From positions 5,084,001 to 5,148,000 of the forward strand of contig NZ_CP058909.1 in NCBI RefSeq assembly GCF_013415905.1: a DNA stretch of 64,000 nt. The letters are read 5' to 3'. The notes under the pieces were generated by a model. That model was not told the origin of the DNA. It saw nothing but the letters and a program-made list of their open reading frames with translations, and ran no database searches. The stretch is from Halosimplex pelagicum. GTDB taxonomy: Archaea; Halobacteriota; Halobacteria; Halobacteriales; Haloarculaceae. This document shows positions 18,896-28,049 of this stretch, piece by piece. Made by a program: the position numbers and the translations under genes. Every line of letters starts with the position of its first letter. Within the stretch, counting starts at the first letter, position 1.

Positions 18896-20146
18896 CTACC
18901 GGGCCACCGCGTAGCAGTCGCCGCCGCTCGTGAACGTGAAGACGGTGTCGCCGGCGACGGCGGGGGTGCCGGGGGAGCCGCCGAAGACCATGTCGCCGCC
19001 CTTCACCCGGTTGCGGAACGGGCGGCGCCACCGCGGGGTGCCGTCCGCGCGAGCGACGGCGAGCAGTCCGTCGCCGTGACCGAGATAGATCGTGTCGTCG
19101 GTCACCGCGAGTTCGCCGAAACCGCGGTCGCCGTAGTGGTCCGTTGCGGTTTCGACGCTCGCGCCCGCTTCGGTGGGCGAGCGACGCCACCGCTCGCGCC
19201 CGTCGGCCGTCCGGCGCGCAACGAGGTCGGCCCCCGAGCAGTAGACGGTCCCGTCGGCGACCGCCGCCGAGAACGCCGTCTCGGCCGGTGCGCTGGTCTC
19301 CCACCGGGGTTCGCCGGTCGCGGCGTCCAGCGCGGCGAACGTCCTCGGCCCGGTCTGGGCGTAGACGGTCCCGTCGGCGACGGTGGGCGGCCCGCGCGGT
19401 TTCTCCGGAGTCGGTCGCTGCCACAGGGCCGAGCCGCCGCCGTCGAGTTTTCGGATCCCGGTCGCCTGCGTGACGTAGACCCCGCCGTCGTCGACGGCGA
19501 CCCGGCCGGTCTCGGCGGCGAGGCGCGTCTCCCACTCGACGCCGCCGGCGGCGAGGTCGACGGCCGTGACGCCCGGGTCGACAGGGCCGCCGGAGAGGTA
19601 GACGGTCCCGTCGCGCACCGTCGGGCGGCTCCATCCCCCCGGCACGTCGGTCGTCTCCCACAGTTCGGTCCCGTCTGCGGCGTCGTAAGCGACCGCGCCG
19701 ACCTCGTCCTCGACGGGCTCGTCGAACAGTTCGCCGACGACCACGACTCCGTCGCTCACGACCGGCCCCGTCGGGAACGTCGCGTCCGGGCGACGGTCCC
19801 ACCGGTAGCTCCCGTCGGCCCGGTCGAGCGCGTGGACACCGTCGGCGCTCGGGACGAACACCGACTCGTCCGAGACCACGACGCCGGAGCTGATGTTCGG
19901 CGGGTCGACGGTGCTCACCCACCGGTCCGCACCGGACTCGTCGGTCGCCGTCCCGGAGACGTACCCGGTGTGACCGGCGTCTCGCTGGTGCATCGGGACG
20001 GAGCCGTCGCCGCCGGCCGTCGAACTGACCTCGTTCCGCGCCAGTTCCGACGGGCCGCCGGCGAGCCGGCGAAGCCGTCCGCAGCCGGCGGTGAGCCCGG
20101 CAGCGGCCGCCCCGAGCGAGCCCAACAGCGCGCGTCGGCTGGTCAC
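18896..20146 (-). CDS. PQQ-type beta-propeller lipoprotein
   Basis: A 416-residue exported protein. A GTG start at 20146 gives a Tat signal (SRRALLGSLGAAAAGLTAGC) with lipobox TAGC. The mature part is a run of about seven to eight PQQ-like blades, with repeats such as GVHALDRADGSYRWDRR, VAYDAADGTELWETT, FAALDAATGEPRWETS and LLAVARADGTPRWRR. These propellers often act as scaffolds in the cell envelope. It is divergent from a second propeller lipoprotein (20289-21784) with 142 bp between, suggesting a duplicated and divergent pair. Confidence 0.78.
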   Translation of the reverse strand: MTSRRALLGSLGAAAAGLTAGCGRLRRLAGGPSELARNEVSSTAGGDGSVPMHQRDAGHTGYVSGTATDESGADRWVSTVDPPNISSGVVVSDESVFVPSADGVHALDRADGSYRWDRRPDATFPTGPVVSDGVVVVGELFDEPVEDEVGAVAYDAADGTELWETTDVPGGWSRPTVRDGTVYLSGGPVDPGVTAVDLAAGGVEWETRLAAETGRVAVDDGGVYVTQATGIRKLDGGGSALWQRPTPEKPRGPPTVADGTVYAQTGPRTFAALDAATGEPRWETSAPAETAFSAAVADGTVYCSGADLVARRTADGRERWRRSPTEAGASVETATDHYGDRGFGELAVTDDTIYLGHGDGLLAVARADGTPRWRRPFRNRVKGGDMVFGGSPGTPAVAGDTVFTFTSGGDCYAVAR

Positions 20147-20288
20147 GGTTCCAACCGGGTGGCCGACCGTGAAAAAGTGTCCGCTGTCGTAGCGGTCTGC
20201 GGTCGCTCGGTCGGCTCGCGTCCGCGTCCGTTCGGCGGTCGTTTGACCCTCCAGAAGGCCCTTTCCGATACCGTCTGTGGGTCCGACC

Positions 20289-21784
20289 ATGCCCACTCGA
20301 CGCCGAACGCTCGCGCTCGCCGCCGGCCTCGCCGCGTCGCTGACCGGCTGTCTCAGCGACGACAGCCCCGGAATCGGGACCGATCTACCGACCAACGACC
20401 CCTCGCCGAGCTCGACAGACGGACGACAGCCGACGGAGACGGACGGCACCGCCCCGACGCCGTCAGCGACGCCCACGCCGGGTCCCGACGGGACGCCGAC
20501 CGTCGCGGGGACCGACGAACCGCGGAAGACCGCCGACCCGGCCACGCCGTCGCCGCCCGCGACTGTCACGCGCGTTTCGGACGAACTCCCGGAGTGGACC
20601 GCCACCCGCTGGATCGACACCGACTACGCGCACGTCCTCGGTCTCGACGCCGGCGAGGACCGCCTCTACGTTACGATGGGGAGCGAGGGCGGCCCCTCGG
20701 CCGTCGCCGCGCTGTCGCCCGGCCGGGCGGACTTCGACTGGGTGCAGTCGTTCGCGGGCGAGCCGGAGGCGGGGTCGCACTACGAACCGACCGACGCGAC
20801 CGACACCTGGGGCGTGACGTCGGCGACGGGACCGTCTACGGCGTCCACGGCCGCGGCGAGTCCTACGAGTGGACCGCGCTGCACGCGCTCGACGCGGGAA
20901 CGGGCACCGAACGCTGGTCGTTCAGGCGCGAGCGGCGCCTGGGCGTCGCCGGCTTGCTGGACGGCGCCGTCGTCGTCCGCGCAACGGAGTTCTTCGAGCC
21001 CGAGCACACCCACGACACGCCGGAGGAGCCGCTGGAGACGACGATATACGCCGTCGGCACCGACAGCGGGGACTCGCGGTGGTCGGCGTCGCTCGCGGGC
21101 GCGACCGCCTTCGCGGTCGGTCCGGATGCGGTCTACGCAGCCAGCGGCCGGACGCTGTCGGCGTACGGCCCCGACGGCGATCGGCGGTGGAACCGCGAGC
21201 TCTCCGCCCCCGTCCGGCTGGCCACGGTCCTCGGCGACACCGTCGTCTGTTCGGTCGGCGAGAGCGACGACGACTCCTCGCTGGTCGGCGTCTCCACCGA
21301 CGGCGAGACGCTGTGGACCCGCTCGCTGTCGGCGCGGTGGTTCGTCCCGACCGACGACCGGGTGTACGTCGGGAACGACTCGGTGGCCGCCGTCGGCGCC
21401 GACGGCGCCGTCGCCTGGCGCGAGCGCGCCTACGCCCACGACCCGCTGCTGGCCGCCGACGGGAACCGACTGTACACGCGGACCAACGCGCGGATGAACG
21501 CCGTCGACGCCTACGACCTCCCCAGCGGCGACCGCCCGTATCGGTTCGTCACGCCCTCGAACAACGGCTGGCCGGCCGCCGCCACGACCGGGACGCTCGT
21601 CGCCGAGGCGATCACGCCCCAAGCGGCCGAGTTCACTAGCCTGTTCGCCGTCGACGCCGCCACCGGCGAACCCCGCGCCGTCTACCGACCGAGCGACTCG
21701 GTGTTCACGGTCCAGGGGTACCGAGAGGCCGTCTACGCCGGCTTCGGGGACGGCCGGCTCGGCGTGTTCCCGAACGGTCAGTAG
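20289..21784 (+). pseudogene. PQQ-type beta-propeller lipoprotein with frameshift
   Basis: Starts MPTRRRTLALAAGLAASLTGC (Tat-like signal with lipobox) and a Thr/Pro-rich linker. It then runs into propeller sequence (HVLGLDAGEDRLYVTMG) to about residue 176 (TDTWGVT). From about 20815 the blades continue in another frame (VGDGTVYGVHGRGESYEW, then LHALDAGTGTERWSF, SLFAVDAATGEPRAVY) to a TAG at 21782. A single missing base near 20811-20822 explains this; the total of 1496 nt is one short of a whole codon number. Either a true pseudogene or a sequencing error. Paralogous in style to the divergent lipoprotein upstream. Confidence 0.75.
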
Positions 21785-21817
21785 TCGATCCGGGGCGGGG
21801 GAGTCGTCGAACGACGC

Positions 21818-22405
21818 TCACTCCTCGTCGAGCTCCGCCTGCCAGTCCTGTACTTTCGCCATCAGCTCGACCGGCGGCGTCTCGTTCACGTCGAGGTCGC
21901 GCAACTCGTCGAGAACGTCCTCGACCTCGGGGTCGAGCGCGGGCGCTGCGTCGCCGGTCGACCCGCCGACCGCGTGACTGCCGTCGGTCGCCAGGTGTTC
22001 GCCGCCCGAGACCGAGCCCGCGGCGGCCGCCGAACCGTCACCGGTCGACGCCCCGTCATCGCCGGCGTCGCCGGTCGCGAACTGCCCGCTGCCCAGATCG
22101 AAGACCGCCTGGGTGGTCCCCGAGCCCGAGTCGCTGCCCCGGACTTCGATGGCCTCCTCCTCGCGGAGCCGGTCGAGCACCTCGCGCGACCGGTCGACGA
22201 CGGGGTCCGGAACGCCCGCGAGGTCGGCGACGTGGATCCCGTAGGAGCGGTCGGTCGGCCCGTCCTCGACCGTCCGCAGGAAGGTCACGTCGCCGTCGCG
22301 CTCGTCCGCCGCGACGTGGACGTTCCGGACGGTCGGCAACTCCTCGCCCAGCGCCGTCAGCTCGTGGTAGTGCGTGGCAAAGAGCGTCTTCGCGGCGACC
22401 ACCAT
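21818..22405 (-). pseudogene. mutS: Truncated mutS: C-terminal fragment only
   Basis: About 195 codons matching the C-terminal end of MutS: AKTLFATHYHELTALGEELP is the conserved ATPase-domain segment just after Walker B, followed by VRNVHVAADE, GPTDRSYGIHVADLAGVP and a low-complexity tail ending AKVQDWQAELDEE. The roughly 650-700 residues before it (mismatch, connector, lever and clamp domains, Walker A) are absent. MutS-like sequence stops at about 22398, and what follows has a different character. This marks a deletion or insertion junction. The protein cannot function as MutS; whether another MutS exists elsewhere cannot be seen. Confidence 0.85.
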
Positions 22406-23503
22406 TTCAACTCCAGAGAGACACGACTACCCAGCGGAACTAACCTCAATGTTGTACGCCGCAAATGGATTCTCCCGTTCGTTCCAAATTGTCACGATTG
22501 GCATTTTCGGCCGGTATGAACAGTCTCCCAGGGGAGAAACACGTGTGTGTGACCGGAGCGATGCGAGTGGGGGCCTGCCAATGTCGTGGCCCAGCCGGAC
22601 GGAACGGACGAGAAACGGGTGTGAAAGTGGCCGTTCACGAGACGGCAGCCGCGTGGGGCAGGCACGTCGCCACTGTGCTCGCTCGCATTCGATCGTCACA
22701 CACGGCTGCCGGCTTGCGATTTCGACTGTGGGGGCGGGTGGCGTCCAGCACCGAGCGCGAACAGTCGGCCTGTCGGCGTCACGATATCGCCGAAATCAGT
22801 ACAATGAGTATCGATACCGGGAGATTTCTCATCGACGACTGCTGCCACCGGCATCGCCCCTCGCAGTTCACACTCACGGCTGGATCGCCACGAGACCGTA
22901 GTTACCGGTTGCTATCGCTGATCGTGACACACAGGCGGTGCCTCGAGCACGCCCGAATGGCCCGTTCGGCGGTCGTGACAGCGTGACATTCGTCGTGAAG
23001 CCGAGTGATGTAGATCCCGACGAACCGCCAACGCTCCGCGTATCACTATCGTATTGATCCAGTCTTGCGTCTGGATTCTCTGCTGTTTTCGATTGATTCG
23101 ACGGCCGTGATAGCATACGCTAATAGTCCTGGACTCGCTTGTGATGGGTGTCTCCAACGATCAGAGAGGTTCGCGGTCTCGGCAGAGCGAAGCCCCGAGA
23201 TTTGCTCATCCCGATCGAACAATCACACGGCACTCATTTTGATAACAGCCTGCGGGACGGATTCGAAAAAAGCGGATCTATGACACGAGTCACGCAATTG
23301 TCCGAGTAACTGGGGTGGATCGCTACCCGACGACATCTCTCCCAAGTCGGAGATGGAGTTGATCCATCCCCTTCTTCGAAACCACTTCCACTACGCGCTC
23401 CCCAGATTGATACGTGAGCACACGCTATCCTCACCTGAAAGACAAGAGACTAATGCGAGCCCGCAAATTTACAAACTAACTCGAACGAAACGAGGACCCG
23501 ACC
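22406..23503. other. Junction region with no supported gene
   Basis: About 1.1 kb between the mutS remnant and the three-gene cassette. Overlapping open frames here (up to 175 codons) lack acidic haloarchaeal composition and recognisable motifs, and run on both strands. The GC content falls relative to the left side. It may hold remains of decayed insertion elements, but I could not identify terminal repeats. Confidence 0.45.
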
Positions 23504-24622
23504 GTGGAAGACACCAATCTGTACGAGTTCACTGACCTCGAAACCTTAGATACGCTGTACGCGTGGGCCAATGAGGCCATCGAGCAGGAGGAGAACCCGG
23601 TCCGGTCCCTCACATTCATTGCAGAAGAGAACCCGAAGCAGATTTTCGCGAACGACACTCCTACTGGATTCTCCGTCGAGATAGAGGAGCGCGAAGAATT
23701 CCTGCAGATCGACCTGACACGTCGTATCAACGGGTCCGGTGAGGATTATACCGAGGAGGGGTACAAATTCCTCTCTGGGACAGTCTATGTCTTCAGCCAT
23801 CCCGAGACGGAAGCGTACACCGTCTTTGCTGTCTCTGACCGGGAGTTCTTCAACCAGGCTGTCCGTAGGTACATCCAGGGACTTCCGCCTACCGTCTCAA
23901 CTTCGTTCCTCTCCACTGGCGAGCTCCGACAGCTCCTGAACAAGCTGAGCGACGGGATAAACGGTAATTTCTATGTGACGAAGGGAGTGACAAAATCTCC
24001 CGGTGGCGACACCGAAGTCAAATACTTCGACAACAGCCGATATTTCGACCTGTTCAACATCGAGGAGGTCAGCGAGCAGAACTACTACGTCGATAAGATC
24101 GAGTTCGAACTCCGGCAGTCGAGACACGAGTTCCGCGGGCAACTCTCTCGGAAGGGGGCTTCGCGTTACGTGAGTGGCAACCAGAGCATCTACTTCAAGA
24201 AGATCCTCCCGAACCTGGCGACACTCCTCTCGGCGAAAGGCGACCTCTTCAACGACAAGGCCCGAGAGTATGGATCCCGAGAAGCTGAAACGATAGAGAT
24301 CATCTACGAGGAGGGAGCGATCAAAGGGCGCGAGGAGAACGTCCGACTCATCAACGCACTGGAAGGGCTCAAACGCTCCTCGATTACCGTCTATCACAAG
24401 AACCCGTACATGCACGCGTCGGTCCTGGACTACGAAGATGGGACGAATGCAGATGTCTTCCTCACTTCGGACCGCCGCGTAAGTATCGTTCCTGGGTTCA
24501 ATGCGTCGCGGAAGTCACTGTCCCGGATCTGCGACCGGATCAATCAGGGGTTCCTCGAGGGAGATGTCTCCGAAGGGGAAGACCGTAGCAAGGACCCCGA
24601 GGAGTATTTCGTTGCGGGGTGA
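23504..24622 (+). CDS. Unrecognised protein, first gene of a three-gene cassette
   Basis: A 372-residue soluble protein from a GTG at 23504 (VEDTNLYEFTDLETLDTLY). It alternates acidic helices with beta-rich stretches (GTVYVFSHPETEAYTVFAV, SSITVYHKNPYMHASVLDY, RRVSIVPGFNASRKSLSRIC). No catalytic motif that I recognise. The next gene starts 6 bp after its stop, so they are co-transcribed and probably act together with the membrane protein that ends the cassette. Lower GC than the flanking core suggests acquisition. A defence role is possible from context and layout (soluble pair plus small multi-pass membrane protein) but unproven. Confidence 0.65.
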   Translation: MEDTNLYEFTDLETLDTLYAWANEAIEQEENPVRSLTFIAEENPKQIFANDTPTGFSVEIEEREEFLQIDLTRRINGSGEDYTEEGYKFLSGTVYVFSHPETEAYTVFAVSDREFFNQAVRRYIQGLPPTVSTSFLSTGELRQLLNKLSDGINGNFYVTKGVTKSPGGDTEVKYFDNSRYFDLFNIEEVSEQNYYVDKIEFELRQSRHEFRGQLSRKGASRYVSGNQSIYFKKILPNLATLLSAKGDLFNDKAREYGSREAETIEIIYEEGAIKGREENVRLINALEGLKRSSITVYHKNPYMHASVLDYEDGTNADVFLTSDRRVSIVPGFNASRKSLSRICDRINQGFLEGDVSEGEDRSKDPEEYFVAG

Positions 24623-24628
24623 CAGGCG

Positions 24629-25759
24629 GTGAGGGGACAGAACAAGTACGAACACTGTGTCGAGCAAGCGTTTGCGGAGTTTCGCGCCTACGACGAAATC
24701 GTCGATATCGTAGCCGCCTGGGAGCAGTTTCTCAGCGACATCAGCGTGGGAGATGCATTCGATTTCCACTGGTTCCCAGATCCCATCACAGTCGACGCTG
24801 ATGCCGAACAAACGCCGATGTTCACTGCGTCGCTGACCTCGGAGTACTGTCTCGTGGTCGATGTGGTCCAAGACGTCGCCAGTGATGCACAGGAGTTCCG
24901 GGAGCGATTGGCGCCGTTCACCGGCCTCGAAACGAAGGATCTCACACTCAACGGGACGAAGCCGGAGACGATCGATATCTGCCTGCTCATCGCCAGCGAG
25001 CAGGCCCAAACTGCGCGGGTTCACCTGAATTCGTTCGACGATACATTCCTTCAGGACCCCAATCTCGTCCCGCTAGAGTTCAGTCTCATCGATCAGGACA
25101 CTAAGCCGAAGTACAAGTTCGAACGAATGTCGCTGGTCGGCGAGAATTTTCGGGATGGCTCTCTCCCGGACCACGCACGAATGAGCCCACGAGTCTCTTC
25201 TGATGGGACTCTCGCGAGCATCCAGATTTCGGTCTCGGATTTCGACCGGCACAAGGCAACCGGCGTCCTCTGCAACAAACAGCCCCCGAGTCTCTATCTC
25301 GCGTGCCATATGTGGGACCGAGTGTTTTACGATCAACTCAACGACAGTCAGCAGATCGAATGGGAGCGTGAAGACCCTGATCAGACACTCTCGTTCGAGG
25401 TCGAGGTTGAGTCGCTAACTGACGACCTCAACGAGTATTATATCCCCAATGGATCGGTCAGTTCAGACTGGGTCGACGAGACGTTGGAATACCTCTGTGT
25501 CGTCGAGACTGCAGACAAGTTGACCGACACCCAATATCGAGTCGACTTCCGCAACCTCCGCGAGAAACGTCGAGAGTACAAAGATGTCGTCGTTCGTGGT
25601 GGGGAGTTTTCTGACCTGGCGATGCTGTTCGCGGGGTGGCACTGTGAGAACGAAGTCGAACTCGACAGGGACGACCTACACGAACTTACCGAGCCGAGTA
25701 ACCCGACCGGTGATACGGACACAACCGACTATACTCAACCCACTATCGGGGAGTATTGA
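24629..25759 (+). CDS. Unrecognised protein, second gene of the cassette
   Basis: A 376-residue acidic protein from a GTG at 24629, 6 bp after the preceding stop. Beta-rich middle (CLVVDVVQDVASDAQEF, YKFERMSLVGENF, LASIQISVSDFDRHKATGV) and a more helical C-terminal third ending GEFSDLAMLFAGWHCENEVE plus a disordered Asp/Thr tail. No known domain identified. Tight spacing to both neighbours shows a single operon of three. Confidence 0.65.
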   Translation: MRGQNKYEHCVEQAFAEFRAYDEIVDIVAAWEQFLSDISVGDAFDFHWFPDPITVDADAEQTPMFTASLTSEYCLVVDVVQDVASDAQEFRERLAPFTGLETKDLTLNGTKPETIDICLLIASEQAQTARVHLNSFDDTFLQDPNLVPLEFSLIDQDTKPKYKFERMSLVGENFRDGSLPDHARMSPRVSSDGTLASIQISVSDFDRHKATGVLCNKQPPSLYLACHMWDRVFYDQLNDSQQIEWEREDPDQTLSFEVEVESLTDDLNEYYIPNGSVSSDWVDETLEYLCVVETADKLTDTQYRVDFRNLREKRREYKDVVVRGGEFSDLAMLFAGWHCENEVELDRDDLHELTEPSNPTGDTDTTDYTQPTIGEY

Positions 25760-25765
25760 CAGACG

Positions 25766-26416
25766 ATGGCGGGCGATGATACTTCGGTTGGCGACGAAGG
25801 AGAATCACACTTACATCTGGCCGAAAAGTACGATCGAATGGTCGAGAGCCAGCTGAGTGCGCTCACGAACGTCGACACGAACGCCTGGCGGGCCGCCCGT
25901 CTTATCGGGATCTTGCTCGGGATCCTTCTCACTGGACTGTCGCTCGTTGCACAAGGCGAGAGCACGGCGGTAACGTTCTCTCCGGCCGTTCTGAGCTTTC
26001 TGATTCTGGGAGTGATCTCATTGCTGCTGTCGTTAGTGTTTGCTGCAGTCAGTATTCTGAACGTGAGAGTCGGGTATGGCCCCGGAACGGACCTCACGGA
26101 CGGCTTAACTGACGGCGACGTCAGCCCGGAGGCGTATCCCGGTATCGTCTCGAAGAATCTGGCGAAGACCATCGAGAAAAACAATCGTGTTCTCTCCTCG
26201 AAGGCCGATAAACTGCGATATACGTACAATTTCCTAATTATCGGGCTCGTCGCGTTTTCGACAGGGATCGGATTCCTGATCACCGCTCCAGACTGGAGGA
26301 GCGTAGTTGGAGTTAGTCTCGTTTCGGTAGTGGTGATGGTGGGAATCTCCACGTATATTCTCCGTAAGAAGTACGATGGTGAAGTTGAAGGGAACGATGA
26401 CGAGATGTCTAAGTAA
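25766..26416 (+). CDS. Four-helix membrane protein, third gene of the cassette
   Basis: A 216-residue membrane protein starting 6 bp after the preceding stop. Four hydrophobic segments are visible in two pairs: LIGILLGILLTGLSLVA and LSFLILGVISLLLSLVFAAV, then NFLIIGLVAFSTGIGFLI and VVGVSLVSVVVMVGISTYIL. The N-terminal AEKYDRMVESQLSALTNVD before the first helix and the paired helices resemble 2TM/4TM effector modules of the SLATT or Kiwa-A kind in general layout only. A pore or membrane-sensing role in an antiviral cassette is a reasonable guess. Confidence 0.65.
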   Translation: MAGDDTSVGDEGESHLHLAEKYDRMVESQLSALTNVDTNAWRAARLIGILLGILLTGLSLVAQGESTAVTFSPAVLSFLILGVISLLLSLVFAAVSILNVRVGYGPGTDLTDGLTDGDVSPEAYPGIVSKNLAKTIEKNNRVLSSKADKLRYTYNFLIIGLVAFSTGIGFLITAPDWRSVVGVSLVSVVVMVGISTYILRKKYDGEVEGNDDEMSK

Positions 26417-26580
26417 CTATAGGCGCCACCACCAGGCCAGTCTTCTGATCGACCCGGTTCCGTAGTATGGCGGCATGGCTCTGGTAAGCAGGCACGCTGA
26501 CACTCACTTGAGAACTGGCGGTCGTGTATTTTTGCGTTGTTCAACGAATTGGCGGGTGAGAGGGCCGTCGCTATCGCTGG

Positions 26581-26711
26581 GGGCTGAAAGCCCTCGGCGC
26601 GCTCGCGGTCGCTGCCCGGGATATCCGCGCTCTCCGCACCGCCCGCGCGGATAGTGGCCCGCGCAGGCGACTGCCGAGCGCGAGCCCGCCTCGCCCTTTC
26701 AGTCCGCCTGG
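26581..26711 (-). repeat. Dispersed GC-rich intergenic repeat, copy 2 (inverted)
   Basis: Reverse complement of the repeat at about 9683-9810, with shared blocks CAGGCGGACTGAAAGGGCGA, CTATCCGCGCGGGCGGTGCG, GAGCGCGGATAT, GCAGCGACCGCGAGCG and GGGCTTTCAG in the same order. Its Ala/Arg-rich open frame resembles peptides often over-annotated in haloarchaeal genomes. The surrounding 26417-27126 holds no other supported gene. Confidence 0.7.
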
Positions 26712-26985
26712 GTAGAGGTTTGGTCCTCGGTCATTGCGGTCGGCTGGTCGGTGTGTCGTGGCGGCCCGCCCCGCTCGCCGCTTACCGCCCGGAGCGGCGC
26801 TCACGCTTTATATCGCGGGCCAGCGGGTCTCCCGTTTCGGTTCCGGACTTCCGGAGGCTTCCGGAACGCACGGCTCCGCGACGGACGTCGTTGCGTCGCG
26901 GACGAAACGGGGACTCCGCTGGCCGCGCCGCTCCGGGCGGGTCGGCGCGCGGTGCTGGATGGTCGGTCCTCGACAGCGCGCGCTC

Positions 26986-27030
26986 GTCGCGCCCGAGGGG
27001 CGCGAGCGAAGGCGCGAGCGAGCGCGCGCA
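26986..27030 (+). promoter_or_regulatory. GC-rich hairpin leader upstream of the OB-fold gene
   Basis: GTCGCGCCCGAGGGGCGCGA forms a self-complementary hairpin about 100 nt before the OB-fold gene and resembles the leader hairpin at 33405-33440. Distance to the ATG is longer than in the other copies, so membership of that family is tentative. Confidence 0.35.
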
Positions 27031-27126
27031 GATGAGTCTGTGTCGGACGTGGTCGTCGGAAAACCGCGATGGTAGGACATCGCGGTGGCGGCGCCGTGAG
27101 CGCCTTCAGGAACTGGTTGAGTTCCA

Positions 27127-27936
27127 ATGAACAGTAGCACGCGATTCGGTAGTAAAGTTTCGGACGCACAGGCGGACGAGCAAGAAGTCGAAGCCCCGGT
27201 CGAGGAGCAGCCGGAGCTGCGGCGGTCGGTCGACCAGGAGATACAGGGCAAGGTCGATACGAATCATCCCGAGGCCAGGCCCGAGGGCATGACGCTGGAA
27301 GGCGAGGAGAAGTTCCGAGCGCGGGAGGCCGAGATTCGTAGCACCCGCCAGCGGCTGGACAGACGGCAGTCCTCGGACCGGGAAGCACGGACGCGCGAGG
27401 TGGTGAACTCACAGACGCGGTATGCCCAGGAAGAGCGGCCCGACGATCCACGGACCAAGTTGAGCAAGGAGCAGTTGGCAGAGGTGAACAAGCGCGCAGC
27501 GCAGATTGCAGACGAACTCGATGAGCGGTCCAGGGCCGGGGCGGCCTACCGGCTCGCGAAGAAAGTCGCGGAAGGCGTGGATATGCTGAACGCGACGTTG
27601 CTGGTCAAAGAGGAGTTGCACGCCGCACCCGGAGTGCCAGTTCCAATCGAGACGCTCGAAGAAGTGCCACGGTCGACGGTCGACATCGAAGGCGAGGTGG
27701 TGCAGCTGTGGGATTCGGATAATCCCCGGATTCAGCAGGTCGGGTTGATCGAGGACGACTCGGGGCGGACGAAGTTCACGGTCTGGGAGAAGAGCAGGAA
27801 GCCCTGGGTCGACGAAGGCCAGACGGTGCGGTTGCGGGAAGTCGAGAAGAGCTGGTACGAGGGCCGCGTGTCGGTGGCTGTGACGGGCTGGTCACAGGTC
27901 GAATTCCCGGAACGCGGGCGGTGGTGGGACGAGTAG
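27127..27936 (+). CDS. OB-fold (RPA-like) single-strand nucleic-acid-binding protein
   Basis: A 269-residue protein. The N-terminal 150 residues are highly charged and helical (coiled-coil-like EEKFRAREAEIRSTRQRLD). The C-terminal part (about 175-269) is an OB fold of the haloarchaeal RPA type: STVDIEGEVVQLWDSDNPRIQQVGLIEDDSGRTKFTVW (seen as GEVVQLW, VGLIEDDSG, TKFTVW), then GQTVRLREVEKSWYEGRVSVAV. Such proteins bind ssDNA or RNA and are common on haloarchaeal plasmids and proviruses. It is convergent with the TROVE gene, so a shared RNA/DNA-binding role is possible but not shown. Confidence 0.75.
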   Translation: MNSSTRFGSKVSDAQADEQEVEAPVEEQPELRRSVDQEIQGKVDTNHPEARPEGMTLEGEEKFRAREAEIRSTRQRLDRRQSSDREARTREVVNSQTRYAQEERPDDPRTKLSKEQLAEVNKRAAQIADELDERSRAGAAYRLAKKVAEGVDMLNATLLVKEELHAAPGVPVPIETLEEVPRSTVDIEGEVVQLWDSDNPRIQQVGLIEDDSGRTKFTVWEKSRKPWVDEGQTVRLREVEKSWYEGRVSVAVTGWSQVEFPERGRWWDE

Positions 27937-27986
27937 CGGGCACTGACTCCGCTCGATTTTTGTTCGGCGCCGGACCAACCCGACCC

Positions 27987-28048
27987 CGCCGCCCCACCCT
28001 CCGCTCCGTGCTCGCGCCCTGCCGTCGCTGCGCGCGCAGCCACGACCC
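27987..28048 (+). repeat. Dispersed intergenic repeat family B, copy 1
   Basis: CCACCCTCCGCTCCGTGCTC followed by CTGCGCGCGCAGCCACGACC. The same two blocks in the same order occur at 33281-33343 and 63077-63195, with variable sequence between them. This copy lies between the stops of the convergent OB-fold and TROVE genes, where it could also act as a bidirectional terminator. Confidence 0.7.
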
Positions 28049-28049
28049 C

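Noticed and set aside
22374..22986. ORFs of 173-175 codons after the mutS remnant
   Set aside because: Overlapping frames, Cys/His/Arg-rich, no motifs and no promoter or ribosome site.
23504..26416. Assigning the three-gene cassette to the Kiwa system
   Set aside because: Only the presence of a 4-TM protein matches; I could not recognise a KwaB (DUF4868) domain and the gene order and number differ.
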